Of a stretch of 11,756 nt of DNA, positions 1 through 7,265 are shown piece after piece. Origin of the DNA: DATFNV01 sp035266225 (GTDB lineage Bacteria; Planctomycetota; Planctomycetia; Gemmatales; Gemmataceae); the NCBI GenBank assembly GCA_035266225.1, contig DATFNV010000753.1:1-11756 (forward strand), given 5' to 3'. Every line of letters starts with the position of its first letter. Within the stretch, counting starts at the first letter, position 1. The notes beneath the pieces are model-generated. The model searched no databases, was not told where the DNA came from, and worked only from the letters and a program-made list of their open reading frames with translations. A program made the position numbers and the translations under genes.

Positions 1-632
1 GCCACCTTCCACTCGCCGGCGGGGGTAGTCTTGACGTCCTGGCCGATCGTCTTGGTGAGCTTCTTGCCCTTCGTCAGCTCGCCGAAGCCGAACGTCTTTT
101 TCGTCCCGGAATCGACGACCTTGCCATCCTGCACGGCGAGCGCGGCGCGCTCGACCTTGCCCTGCTCGGCCGCCAGGTCGAGCAGCAACTCGCGCGTGGC
201 GGCGGCCACGCGGCGGAGTTGGGCGGCCATCCGCGGCGTGGTGCCGCTACCGAAGGTGCCCCCGTCGTAGGGCACCATCTGCGTGTCGCCCATGACCAGC
301 CGGATGCGCTCGACCGGCGTGCGCAGCTCCTCCGCGACGGCCTGGGTCAGCGACGTGCGGGCGTTCTGCCCGACTTCCACCTTACCGGTGTAGACCGTCA
401 CGGCGCCGTCCTCGCCGACGTGCAGCCAGGCGCCGATGTCGTCGGGCTGATTCCCGAAGCCCCCGCGCTGCGCCGGCGCGGCGAGGCCGCGCAAGAACAG
501 GGCGACGACCAACCCGCCACCGACGATGCGGAAGAAGTCGCGCCGGTCCAACTCCAGGGCGAACGCGGGGTCCTCGAAGAACTCGTAGCGCTCCGGCTCG
601 ATCGGGACTTCGACCAGGGACTGCTCACTCAT
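1..632 (-). CDS. Molybdopterin-dependent hydroxylase large subunit (xanthine dehydrogenase / IorB-like), N-terminal part
   Basis: The first 210 codons of a minus-strand gene that continues past the left edge. The start ATG at 632-630 overlaps the stop of the [2Fe-2S] subunit gene as ATGA, so the two are translationally coupled. Residues 29-34 read DRRDFF, followed by a hydrophobic glycine-rich stretch (IVGGGLVVALFL) and an APAQ-like cleavage region: a twin-arginine (Tat) signal after an unusually long (about 28-residue) n-region. After it come GKVEVGQNARTSL, AEEL, a GDT motif and GGTFGSGTTPRM, which match the start of the molybdopterin-binding region of isoquinoline oxidoreductase, aldehyde oxidase and CO-dehydrogenase-like large subunits. 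The family hydroxylates N-heterocycles, purines or aldehydes using a Mo cofactor. The substrate cannot be told from this part. A periplasmic location is inferred from the Tat motif. Family assignment is good; substrate is unknown. Confidence 0.85.
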   Translation of the reverse strand, partial: MSEQSLVEVPIEPERYEFFEDPAFALELDRRDFFRIVGGGLVVALFLRGLAAPAQRGGFGNQPDDIGAWLHVGEDGAVTVYTGKVEVGQNARTSLTQAVAEELRTPVERIRLVMGDTQMVPYDGGTFGSGTTPRMAAQLRRVAAATRELLLDLAAEQGKVERAALAVQDGKVVDSGTKKTFGFGELTKGKKLTKTIGQDVKTTPAGEWKV

Positions 633-1108
633 TGGCCACCGCCTTTCATCGCCTTGGCCGCCTGCTCGACGGCCGCCACGATCCGCTGGTAGGTGCCGCA
701 CCGGCAAATGTTGCCGTTCATGAAGCGGACGACGTCTTCGCGGCTCGCGTCGGGCTGCTGGCTCAGCAGGGCCAGGGCCGACATCAGCATGCCCGACGTG
801 CAGTAGCCGCACTGCATGGCGTCGCAATCGAGGAACGCCTGCTGCAAGGGGTGCAGCTTGTCGCCCTTGGCGAGCCCCTCGACGGTGCGGATCGGCTTGC
901 CCGCGGCGGCTTCGACACGGGTGGTACAGGAGCGCACGGGCTTGCCGTCGAGCAGCACCGTGCAGGCGCCGCAGCGGCCCTCGCCGCAGCCGTACTTGCA
1001 GCCGGTCAGGTCCAGGTCGTCGCGCAGGACGCTGAGCAGGCTGCGCTCCGGGTCGGCCTCGACGGCCCGCCGGACGCCGTTCACTTGCAGTTCCTTGACC
1101 GTGGCCAT
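629..1108 (-). CDS. [2Fe-2S] small subunit of molybdenum hydroxylase (IorA/CoxS-like)
   Basis: 159 residues, the normal length for this subunit. It carries two [2Fe-2S] clusters that pass electrons from the Mo site of the partner subunit. Residues 41-61 hold the plant-ferredoxin-type ligands C41, C46, C49 and C61 (GCGEGRCGACT, then C61); C37 is an extra cysteine just upstream. The C-terminal four-helix domain has C100 and C103 (QCGYCTSGM) and C135 and C137 (NICRCGTY). No signal peptide is present, so if the complex is periplasmic this subunit would have to be carried out with the Tat-tagged large subunit. The ATG at 1108 is preceded by GAGGTGG at 1113-1119, a good ribosome binding site. The stop overlaps the start of the large-subunit gene. 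The family call is firm; the electron acceptor and substrate are unknown. Confidence 0.94.
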   Translation of the reverse strand: MATVKELQVNGVRRAVEADPERSLLSVLRDDLDLTGCKYGCGEGRCGACTVLLDGKPVRSCTTRVEAAAGKPIRTVEGLAKGDKLHPLQQAFLDCDAMQCGYCTSGMLMSALALLSQQPDASREDVVRFMNGNICRCGTYQRIVAAVEQAAKAMKGGGQ

Positions 1109-1190
1109 GAAACCACCTCGGGTAGAATGTTCAACCCCGCCCGGAAGGATAAACCCCGGGCGCGGCGGCGGGTCTCTGCGCCGCGACCCC

Positions 1191-1236
1191 CGATTCCTCG
1201 TTTCGCGAAATGATACCTCGAAGGTTGCGGCTAAAC
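1191..1236. repeat. Degenerate copy of the palindromic repeat found between ureC and ureF
   Basis: The 19 bases at 1191-1209 (CGATTCCTCGTTTCGCGAA) match 5827-5845 with a single C/T difference, and a GAT follows two bases later in both. The right end here, GCGGCTAAACG (1226-1236), resembles the GCGGCCGCTAAACG terminus of the full element at 5810-5884. The left inverted arm seen in that copy is not recognisable. The repeat ends 2 bases before the stop codon of the amidohydrolase gene. Just upstream, 1161-1185 contains a GC-rich hairpin (CGCGGCG/CGCCGCG) that may be part of the same element. Shared sequence at two gene junctions is directly visible; calling it a repeat family is inference. Confidence 0.65.
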
Positions 1237-1238
1237 GC

Positions 1239-2948
1239 TTACTTCTCCACCCTCCCCGGCCCCCAAAGGGCCCGACCGGGTTTGGCTCCCGTGTGCTCGC
1301 CGTCCTTGAGCACCTGGGCGCCGTTGACGAACACGTGTTTCACCCCCACGGCATACTGGTGCGGCTTCTCGTAAGTCGCCCGGTCGGCGATCGTTTTAGG
1401 GTCGAAGACCACCACGTCGGCGAAGTAATCTTCCTTCAGCAGGCCGCGCCGCTCCAGCCCCAGGTTCGTCGCCGGCAGGCTGGTCAGCTTGCGGATCGCC
1501 GCCTCCAATGACAGCAACTTCTCGTCGCGAACGTACTTCCCAAGGACCCGGGCGAAGTTGCCGTAGGCCCGCGGATGGGGCAATGCTTTGAGGAACACTC
1601 CTTCCGGGGCCTGCGCCGCCTCGTCGGAGCCGAAGCTGACCCACGGCAGCGGCACCAGCTTGCGGATGTTCTCCTCCGCGGTGATGAAGTAGACGGTGCC
1701 GATGCCCGACTGGTCCTCCACCAGGAGGTCCAGCAAGGTCTCGACCGGGTCCTTGCCGCGCTGCCTGGCGACCTGGGCCAGCGTCTTGCCCTGCAGCGGT
1801 TTCAGGGCCTCCTGCTTGAAGCCGATCAGGAGGACGTTCTCGGGGGAGCCGGCGTTGTGGTAGAAGTTGGGCCAGTCGGTCTTGTTGCGGATGTCGTCGA
1901 GGACACGCTTGCGGCTGTCCGGGTCGCGCAGCCGGCGGCGCATGGCGACCTCGCCGCCCTCCATGGCCCAGGGTGGGATGCAGGCGGTCAGCGGGGCGGC
2001 CCCCGCGGTGTAGCCGTACATGTTGGCCGTGATCGACAGCCCGTCGCGTCGCGCCGCCTCCACCTTGGCGATGGCGTCGTCCATCTTCTTCCAGTTGCTC
2101 TTCCCGGCCGCCTTGAAGTGATAAATCTCGGCGGGGATCTTGGCCTCGCGGCTGATGCGGATCAGCTCGTCGATGCCTTCGAGCAACCTCTCGCCCTCGC
2201 TGCGCATGTGCGAGATGTATTTTCCCTTGTACTTGGCCGCGACCTTGCACAACTCGATCAGCTCTTGCGTGTCGGCGTAGTAAGCCGGGGCATATTCCAG
2301 GGCCGTGGCGATGCCCAGGGCCCCGTCGCGCATTTCCCGGTCCACCAGCCGGCGCATCTGTTCCAGTTCGTCCGCCGTCGGCTTCTTGTTGTCCAGGCCG
2401 AGGACGTGCTCGCGCACCGTCGTGGCCCCGAGGAAGGACGCCACGTTCTGCGAGACGCCCTTGCGCTGGAGGAAGTACAGGTATTCGCCCAGCGTGTTCC
2501 ACTCGATGTCGTACTTGATGTCGGTCTGTTCCGCCTTCATGCGCTTCTTGATGGCGGCATTGACGGGCCCCCACGACCAGCCCTCGCCCATCACCTGGGT
2601 CGTGACGCCCTGCCGGACTTCACTCTGCCCCCGGCCATCGACCAGGAGGGAATCGGTGGACCAGCTGAGCATGTTGATGAATCCGGGTGCCACCGCCAGG
2701 TCCCGGGCCTCCAGCACGGTCTTTGCGGTCGCCGCGGCCAGGTCCCCCACGGCGACAATGCGGTCGCCCTTGATGCCCACGTCGGCCCGCCGGGGCGGGT
2801 TGCCCGAGCCGTCGTAAACGGTCCCGCCGCGGATCAGCACGTCGTACCCCTCGGGCTCCTTGGCAGCCTCAGCCAGCCGGGGCGTTCCGCACATCCCCAG
2901 CCCGACGGCGACCACGAGCAGGGGCAGGAAACGGCATGGCTTGTTCAT
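1239..2948 (-). CDS. Exported amidohydrolase, D-aminoacylase-like, with altered metal site
   Basis: 569 residues. An N-terminal signal peptide (hydrophobic residues 8-19, likely cut near AEA, residue 28) predicts export. The body is a composite amidohydrolase: an N-terminal beta part (YDVLIRGGTVYDGSG, residues 35-49), APGFI before the first barrel strand, GVTTQV at 114-119, and a C-terminal DVVVFDP (511-517) plus VNGAQVLKDG. The overall pattern, including PHPRAYGNFARVLG (457-470), fits the N-acyl-D-amino-acid deacylase family. H247 (SHMRSEG), H277 (IYHFKAAG) and D442 (GSDE) match conserved metal or catalytic positions. The usual HxH after PGFID is replaced by L94-S95-W96, and the usual Cys of GNCG is replaced by glycine (GEGW, 121-124). 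The substrate is therefore uncertain and the classic two-site D-aminoacylase mechanism should not be assumed. The start is supported by GGAGG at 2957-2961, eight bases upstream. Confidence 0.88.
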   Translation of the reverse strand: MNKPCRFLPLLVVAVGLGMCGTPRLAEAAKEPEGYDVLIRGGTVYDGSGNPPRRADVGIKGDRIVAVGDLAAATAKTVLEARDLAVAPGFINMLSWSTDSLLVDGRGQSEVRQGVTTQVMGEGWSWGPVNAAIKKRMKAEQTDIKYDIEWNTLGEYLYFLQRKGVSQNVASFLGATTVREHVLGLDNKKPTADELEQMRRLVDREMRDGALGIATALEYAPAYYADTQELIELCKVAAKYKGKYISHMRSEGERLLEGIDELIRISREAKIPAEIYHFKAAGKSNWKKMDDAIAKVEAARRDGLSITANMYGYTAGAAPLTACIPPWAMEGGEVAMRRRLRDPDSRKRVLDDIRNKTDWPNFYHNAGSPENVLLIGFKQEALKPLQGKTLAQVARQRGKDPVETLLDLLVEDQSGIGTVYFITAEENIRKLVPLPWVSFGSDEAAQAPEGVFLKALPHPRAYGNFARVLGKYVRDEKLLSLEAAIRKLTSLPATNLGLERRGLLKEDYFADVVVFDPKTIADRATYEKPHQYAVGVKHVFVNGAQVLKDGEHTGAKPGRALWGPGRVEK

Positions 2949-3029
2949 CAGAGATACCTCCAGCTCACCGGCCCGCTTACTTCTGATGGATCTCGCCGGC
3001 CACGAAGCGCGGCAACTTCTCCTTCAGCG

Positions 3030-3056
3030 CGGACCTTTTCCCGAGAAAAAGGTCCG
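3030..3056. repeat. 10-bp perfect inverted repeat (hairpin) in the amidohydrolase leader
   Basis: The left arm CGGACCTTTT (3030-3039) and right arm AAAAGGTCCG (3047-3056) are exact complements around a 7-base loop. It lies about 80 bases upstream of the amidohydrolase start and downstream of the candidate promoter at 3090-3119, so it would form in the 5' leader of that mRNA. It could be a leader structure, an upstream terminator or a small dispersed palindrome. There is no U-tract typical of an intrinsic terminator on either strand beyond the arms themselves. Confidence 0.6.
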
Positions 3057-3089
3057 TGTTCCCTGTTGGCTTTCGGACAGGACCTCAGC

Positions 3090-3119
3090 ATTGTGATCGA
3101 CGTCGAGCAAAAGAGTCAA
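3090..3119 (-). promoter_or_regulatory. Candidate sigma70-type promoter for the amidohydrolase gene
   Basis: On the minus strand TTGACT (3119-3114) is followed after 18 bases by CACAAT (3095-3090). The -35 matches TTGACA at five of six positions and the -10 matches TATAAT at four of six. Transcription would start near 3083, leaving a leader of about 135 bases that includes the hairpin at 3030-3056. This is prediction from sequence only. Confidence 0.35.
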
Positions 3120-3278
3120 GGAAAAACCGATCCGGCGTCTGGGCGGTTTCCCGTGCTCGGTAGGTTTTGCGCGCGGGTTGGGAAGTGGGTGAGGGTAGGG
3201 AAAGAGACCTGTACGGCGGCGCGAGTCTTCATTATCATGTCGCCGACTCCTTCCGACCGACCCCGAAGTGAGTGCGCC

Positions 3279-3581
3279 ATGCATCTGTCGCCTCAGGAAC
3301 GAGACAAGCTGCTGATTCACGTAGCGGCCGACCTGGCCCGAGCCCGCCGTGCCCGCGGCCTGAAGCTGAATCACCCGGAAGCCGTGGCGCTCCTCACCAG
3401 CCACCTGCTGGAGCTGGCGCGCGACGGCAGAAGCGTTGCCGAGATCATGAGCGCCGGCCGCACCCTCCTCACCCGCCAGGACGTCATGGAAGGCGTCAGC
3501 GAAATGATCCCCGAGGTGCAGGTCGAGGCCACCTTTCCCGACGGCACCAAGTTGATTACCGTTTACCAACCCATCCCATGA
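3279..3581 (+). CDS. ureA: Urease gamma subunit
   Basis: 100 residues, exactly the usual length of a free-standing bacterial UreA. With UreB and UreC it forms the cytoplasmic nickel urease that splits urea into ammonia and carbamate. Conserved blocks are the start MHLSPQERDKLLI, RARGLKLNHPEAVALL (residues 25-39), a central SVAEIMSAGRTLLTRQDVMEGV (52-73), and the end EATFPDGTKLITVYQPI (83-99). It is the first gene of the operon and is followed after 30 bases by ureB. The ribosome binding site is weak (GAAGTGAG around 3265-3272). The start chosen gives the canonical N-terminus; no in-frame upstream start is better. Confidence 0.97.
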   Translation: MHLSPQERDKLLIHVAADLARARRARGLKLNHPEAVALLTSHLLELARDGRSVAEIMSAGRTLLTRQDVMEGVSEMIPEVQVEATFPDGTKLITVYQPIP

Positions 3582-3611
3582 GCGCCCCTTGCGGCTGCGC
3601 GCGACCATCCC

Positions 3612-3986
3612 ATGATTCCTGGCGAATACTTCTTTGACGGCGCGGCGGTCGAGCTGAACGCGAGTCGGCCGACCTGCACCCTGGAAGTCAACAACACCGG
3701 CGACCGGCCGGTGCAGGTCGGCTCCCACTTCCACTTCTTCGAGGTCAATCGGACGCTGGTCTTCGACCGTGAAGCGGCCTACGGCATGCGCCTCGACCTG
3801 CCGGCGGGGACGGCGGTGCGTTTCGAGCCGGGCGAGGTGAAGACGGTGCGCCTGGTGGCGCTGGGCGGCGCCCGGCAGGTCTACGGCGGCAGCGGCCTCG
3901 TCATGGGGGCGCTCGACAACCCGTCCGTCAAGCAACAAGCCCTGGAGCAACTCCGCAAGGCCGGCTTCTGTGATAAGAAGAATTAG
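3612..3986 (+). CDS. ureB: Urease beta subunit
   Basis: 124 residues, about 20 longer than the short enterobacterial UreB. It begins with MIPGEY, the family's usual N-terminus, and contains VGSHFHFFEVN (residues 37-47) and YGMRLDLPAGTAVRFEPGE (57-75), the hallmark blocks of the beta subunit. The core ends near GLVMGALD (95-102); residues 103-124 are a C-terminal tail rich in K and Q. The last two codons and the TAG stop lie inside the left arm of the 43-bp inverted repeat that starts at 3977, so the present C-terminus (KKN) was probably set by that repeat. No clear Shine-Dalgarno sequence precedes the ATG, which may be read by coupling from ureA 30 bases upstream. Confidence 0.97.
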   Translation: MIPGEYFFDGAAVELNASRPTCTLEVNNTGDRPVQVGSHFHFFEVNRTLVFDREAAYGMRLDLPAGTAVRFEPGEVKTVRLVALGGARQVYGGSGLVMGALDNPSVKQQALEQLRKAGFCDKKN

Positions 3987-4072
3987 CCACAGATGAACAC
4001 GGATGAACACGGATGAGAATAAAATCTTCTTCTCATCCGTGTTCATCCGTGTTCATCTGTGGCTAATTCTTC
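3977..4072. repeat. 43-bp perfect inverted repeat between ureB and ureC
   Basis: The left arm 3977-4019 and right arm 4030-4072 are perfect complements over 43 bp, with a 10-base loop (TAAAATCTTC, 4020-4029). Each arm also contains a tandem GATGAACACG unit (twice plus a partial copy). The arms translate on both strands into a peptide of the type SSVFIRVHLWLI, which I recall as a frequent spurious annotation from a dispersed repeat in environmental bacterial genomes. The element contains the ureB stop codon and ends just before the ureC ribosome binding site (GGGAG, 4073-4077). As RNA it would form a very stable hairpin within the operon transcript. A regulatory role is inference. Confidence 0.95.
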
Positions 4073-4077
4073 GGGAG
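4073..4077 (+). promoter_or_regulatory. Ribosome binding site of ureC
   Basis: GGGAG sits seven bases upstream of the ATG at 4085, directly beyond the right arm of the inverted repeat. It decides between ATG 4085 and the TTG at 4079, which would be only two bases away from this site. Confidence 0.7.
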
Positions 4078-4084
4078 TTTGTCC

Positions 4085-5806
4085 ATGAGTCTGAAGCTGT
4101 CGCGTTCGTCCTACGCCGGTCACTACGGCCCCACTACCGGCGACCGCATTCGCCTCGCCGATACGGAACTCCTCATCGAGGTCGAGAAAGACTTCGCGGT
4201 CTACGGCGAGGAGGTGCAGTTCGGCGGCGGCAAGGTGATCCGCGACAGCCAGGGCCAATCGCCGTTGCCCAGCACGCCGCCGCACCCACCCCTTGACCTG
4301 GTCATCACCAACGCCGTCGTCCTGGACCACTGGGGCATCGTCAAGGGCGACGTCGGTGTCCGCGACGGTCGTATCGTCGGTGTCGGCAAGGCCGGCAACC
4401 CGCTCATCCAGCCCGGAGTCGATCCGAAGTTGGTCATCGGCCCCGGCACCGAGGTCATCGCCGGCGAGAACTTGATCGTCACGGCCGGCGGCATCGACAG
4501 TCACGTCCACTTCATCTGCCCGCAGTTGATCGAGACGGCGCTGGCCGCGGGGCTGACGACGCTGCTCGGCGGCGGCACCGGCCCGGCCACCGGCACCAAC
4601 GCCACGACCTGCACCCCCGGCGCCTGGTTCCTGCAGCGCATGTTGCAAGCGGCCGAGGCGTTCCCGATCAACCTCGGCTTTCTCGGCAAGGGCAACGGCA
4701 GCCTCCCCGGTCCTCTGGAGGAGCAGGTGCGGGCGGGGGCCTGCGGCCTGAAGCTGCACGAGGACTGGGGCACGACCCCGGCGGTGATCGATTGTTGCCT
4801 GGGCGTCGCCGACGAGTTCGACGTCCAGGTGGCCATTCACACCGACACGCTCAACGAGTCGGGCTTCGTCGAGGACACCATCGCGGCCATCGGCGGGCGG
4901 ACGATCCACACCTACCACACCGAGGGGGCCGGCGGCGGCCATGCCCCCGACATCATCCGCATGGCGAGCCTGCCGCACGTCCTGCCGTCGAGCACCAACC
5001 CGACTCGGCCGTTCACGGTCAACACCATCGACGAGCACCTCGACATGCTGATGGTGTGCCACCACCTGTCGCGCTCGGTGCCGGAGGACGTGGCCTTCGC
5101 CGAGAGCCGCATCCGGGCCGAGACCATCGCCGCGGAAGACATTCTGCACGACCGCGGGGCGCTGAGCATGATCTCGTCCGACTCGCAGGCGATGGGCCGC
5201 ATCGGCGAGGTGGTCATCCGCACCTGGCAGACGGCGCACAAGATGAAGGCGCAGTTCGGCCCCCTGGCGGGAGACACGGCCCGCAACGACAATACCCGGG
5301 CGAAGCGCTACGTCGCCAAGTACACCATCTGCCCGGCGGTCACGCACGGCATCGCGGAGCACGTCGGCAGCGTCGAGCCGGGCAAGTGGGCCGACCTGGT
5401 GCTGTGGAAGCCGGCGTTCTTCGGGGTGAAGCCGGAACTGGTGCTGAAGGGCGGCATGATCGCCTACGCCCAAATGGGAGACGCCAATGCCAGCATTCCG
5501 ACGCCGCAGCCGGTCTTGATGCGGCCGCAGTTCGCCGCCTTCGGCCGGGCCAACACGCTGTGCAGCCTGACGTTCGTATCGCAGGCGGCTGTTGAGGACG
5601 GGGTGGCGAAGCAGTACGGCTTGCAGCGGCCGGTGGTGGCGGTGAAGGGGTGTCGCAAGATCGGGAAGAAGGATCTGCCGAACAATACGGCCACGCCGGA
5701 GATCCGCGTCGATGCGGACACGTACCGGGTGTGGGCGGACGGGGAACTGCTGACGTGCGAGCCGGCCAAGGTGCTGCCGATGACGCAGCGGTATTTCTTG
5801 TTCTAA
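4085..5806 (+). CDS. ureC: Urease alpha (catalytic) subunit
   Basis: 573 residues, normal for UreC. It is the amidohydrolase-fold catalytic subunit holding two nickel ions bridged by a carbamylated lysine. All expected residues are present: H140 and H142 (SHVHFI), K223 (the carbamylated lysine) and H225 in GLKLHEDWG, H252 (IHTDTLNESG), H278 (YHTEGAGGGHAPD), the flap C325-H326 (MVCHHLS) and D366 (SSDSQAMGR). The N-terminal YGPTTGDRIRLADTEL and the C-terminal LPMTQRYFLF are canonical. Residues 59-70 form a proline-rich stretch (SPLPSTPPHPPL) where the family usually has a short loop, adding about 3 residues relative to the Klebsiella protein as I remember it. The gene is separated from ureB and ureF by palindromic elements, which could uncouple its expression from its neighbours. 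Confidence 0.98.
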   Translation: MSLKLSRSSYAGHYGPTTGDRIRLADTELLIEVEKDFAVYGEEVQFGGGKVIRDSQGQSPLPSTPPHPPLDLVITNAVVLDHWGIVKGDVGVRDGRIVGVGKAGNPLIQPGVDPKLVIGPGTEVIAGENLIVTAGGIDSHVHFICPQLIETALAAGLTTLLGGGTGPATGTNATTCTPGAWFLQRMLQAAEAFPINLGFLGKGNGSLPGPLEEQVRAGACGLKLHEDWGTTPAVIDCCLGVADEFDVQVAIHTDTLNESGFVEDTIAAIGGRTIHTYHTEGAGGGHAPDIIRMASLPHVLPSSTNPTRPFTVNTIDEHLDMLMVCHHLSRSVPEDVAFAESRIRAETIAAEDILHDRGALSMISSDSQAMGRIGEVVIRTWQTAHKMKAQFGPLAGDTARNDNTRAKRYVAKYTICPAVTHGIAEHVGSVEPGKWADLVLWKPAFFGVKPELVLKGGMIAYAQMGDANASIPTPQPVLMRPQFAAFGRANTLCSLTFVSQAAVEDGVAKQYGLQRPVVAVKGCRKIGKKDLPNNTATPEIRVDADTYRVWADGELLTCEPAKVLPMTQRYFLF

Positions 5807-5809
5807 CCC

Positions 5810-5884
5810 CGTTTAGCGGCCGCCCTCGATTTCTCGTTTCGCGAACCGATGAATCCGCGCCGCCCCGAGGGCGGCCGCTAAACG
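5810..5884. repeat. 19-bp inverted-repeat element between ureC and ureF
   Basis: The left arm CGTTTAGCGGCCGCCCTCG (5810-5828) and right arm (5866-5884) are perfect complements over 19 bp, enclosing 37 bases with an inner TTCGCGAA palindrome (5838-5845). The core 5827-5845 recurs with one mismatch at 1191-1209. The element fills almost all of the ureC-ureF gap, from 4 bases after the ureC stop to 9 bases before the ureF start. It is too short to encode a protein and looks like a miniature or REP-like repeat. It lacks a U-tract, so terminator function is uncertain. Confidence 0.93.
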
Positions 5885-6524
5885 AATCCCCGCATGAACC
5901 TCCGCCTCCTGCAACTCGGCGACTCGGCGCTGCCCATCGGCGGCTACAGCCATTCGTGGGGGCTGGAGGCCACCATCGATCACGGCGACGTTTGCGATGC
6001 CCTGACCCTGGAGGGCTGGGTCCGCCTCTGGCTGTGCTATTCCTCCGGGCCGTGCGAGGGCGTCGTGGTCGCGGCGGTCTGCCGCGCGGCGACCGAGGCA
6101 GATTGGCCACTGGTAGCAGTGGCAAACGACCTGCTTGATGCCACCGTCGTCCCGACGACCCTGCGCCACGCCAGCCGCGAGATGGGCGAGCAGCTCCTGA
6201 GCCTCGCCGATTCCTGGGCCTGGGCCGCGCCCGCCGTCGCCGAACTGCGAGCGGCCTCAGCGGGACCGTGGCACCATGCCCCCGTATTCGCTACATTGGC
6301 CGCGACGGCCGGTGCAACGCCGATCGACGCCCTCCTCGTGTACCTGCACCAGGCCGCCCTCGGGGTCATCGGCGCCGGCGTCCGGGCCATCCCCATCGGC
6401 CACACGCACGGGCAGCAAGTCCTCTCCCGCCTGCACGACGACATCCGCGACCTGGCCGAGGAACTGGCCGACCGCGCCCTGGACACCGCCGGCAGCTTCT
6501 GCCCCGCTTACGAGGTCATTTGCG

Positions 6525-7265
<741 letters not shown>

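Larger units (their letters stand above)
2949..3278. other. Divergent intergenic region between the amidohydrolase gene and ureA
   Basis: About 330 bases without a confident gene. It holds a 10-bp perfect inverted repeat (3030-3056), a plausible minus-strand promoter (3090-3119), and the upstream region of ureA. On the minus strand, 3030-2977 reads in frame as ALKEKLPRFVAGEIHQK followed by TAA, which looks protein-like but has no ATG, GTG or TTG start in a sensible place. It could be the decayed end of a lost gene. For ureA a TATCAT at 3233-3238 is the only -10-like sequence I noticed, without a convincing -35, so its promoter is unresolved. Confidence 0.6.

Noticed and set aside
3210..3238. 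Promoter for ureA with TATCAT as -10
   Set aside because: No convincing -35 lies at the right distance; it is left unresolved.
1575..3581. Long plus-strand open frame across the amidohydrolase gene and into ureA
   Set aside because: The part opposite the amidohydrolase is a high-GC antisense shadow with no family resemblance. Only the last 100 codons, from ATG 3279, are real (UreA).
3024..4046. 340-codon minus-strand open frame starting MNTDEKKILFSSVF
   Set aside because: It starts inside the 43-bp palindrome and runs antisense to ureB and ureA. The same peptide appears on the opposite strand at 4003 because the repeat is palindromic.
3991..4060. CRISPR-like array from the repeated GATGAACACG units
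   Set aside because: The units are 10 bp, directly tandem and without spacers; they are part of a palindrome, and no cas gene is nearby.
4079..4081. TTG as the ureC start
   Set aside because: Only two bases separate it from the GGGAG site, whereas ATG 4085 has proper spacing and the usual N-terminus.
4003..4296. 97-codon plus-strand open frame starting MNTDENKIFFSSVF
   Set aside because: It is made of the repeat arm followed by an out-of-frame reading of ureC.
4043..5473. 476-codon minus-strand open frame opposite ureC
   Set aside because: It lies opposite a fully conserved ureC and has the R/D/V/A-rich composition of an antisense shadow. Its start lies in the inverted repeat.
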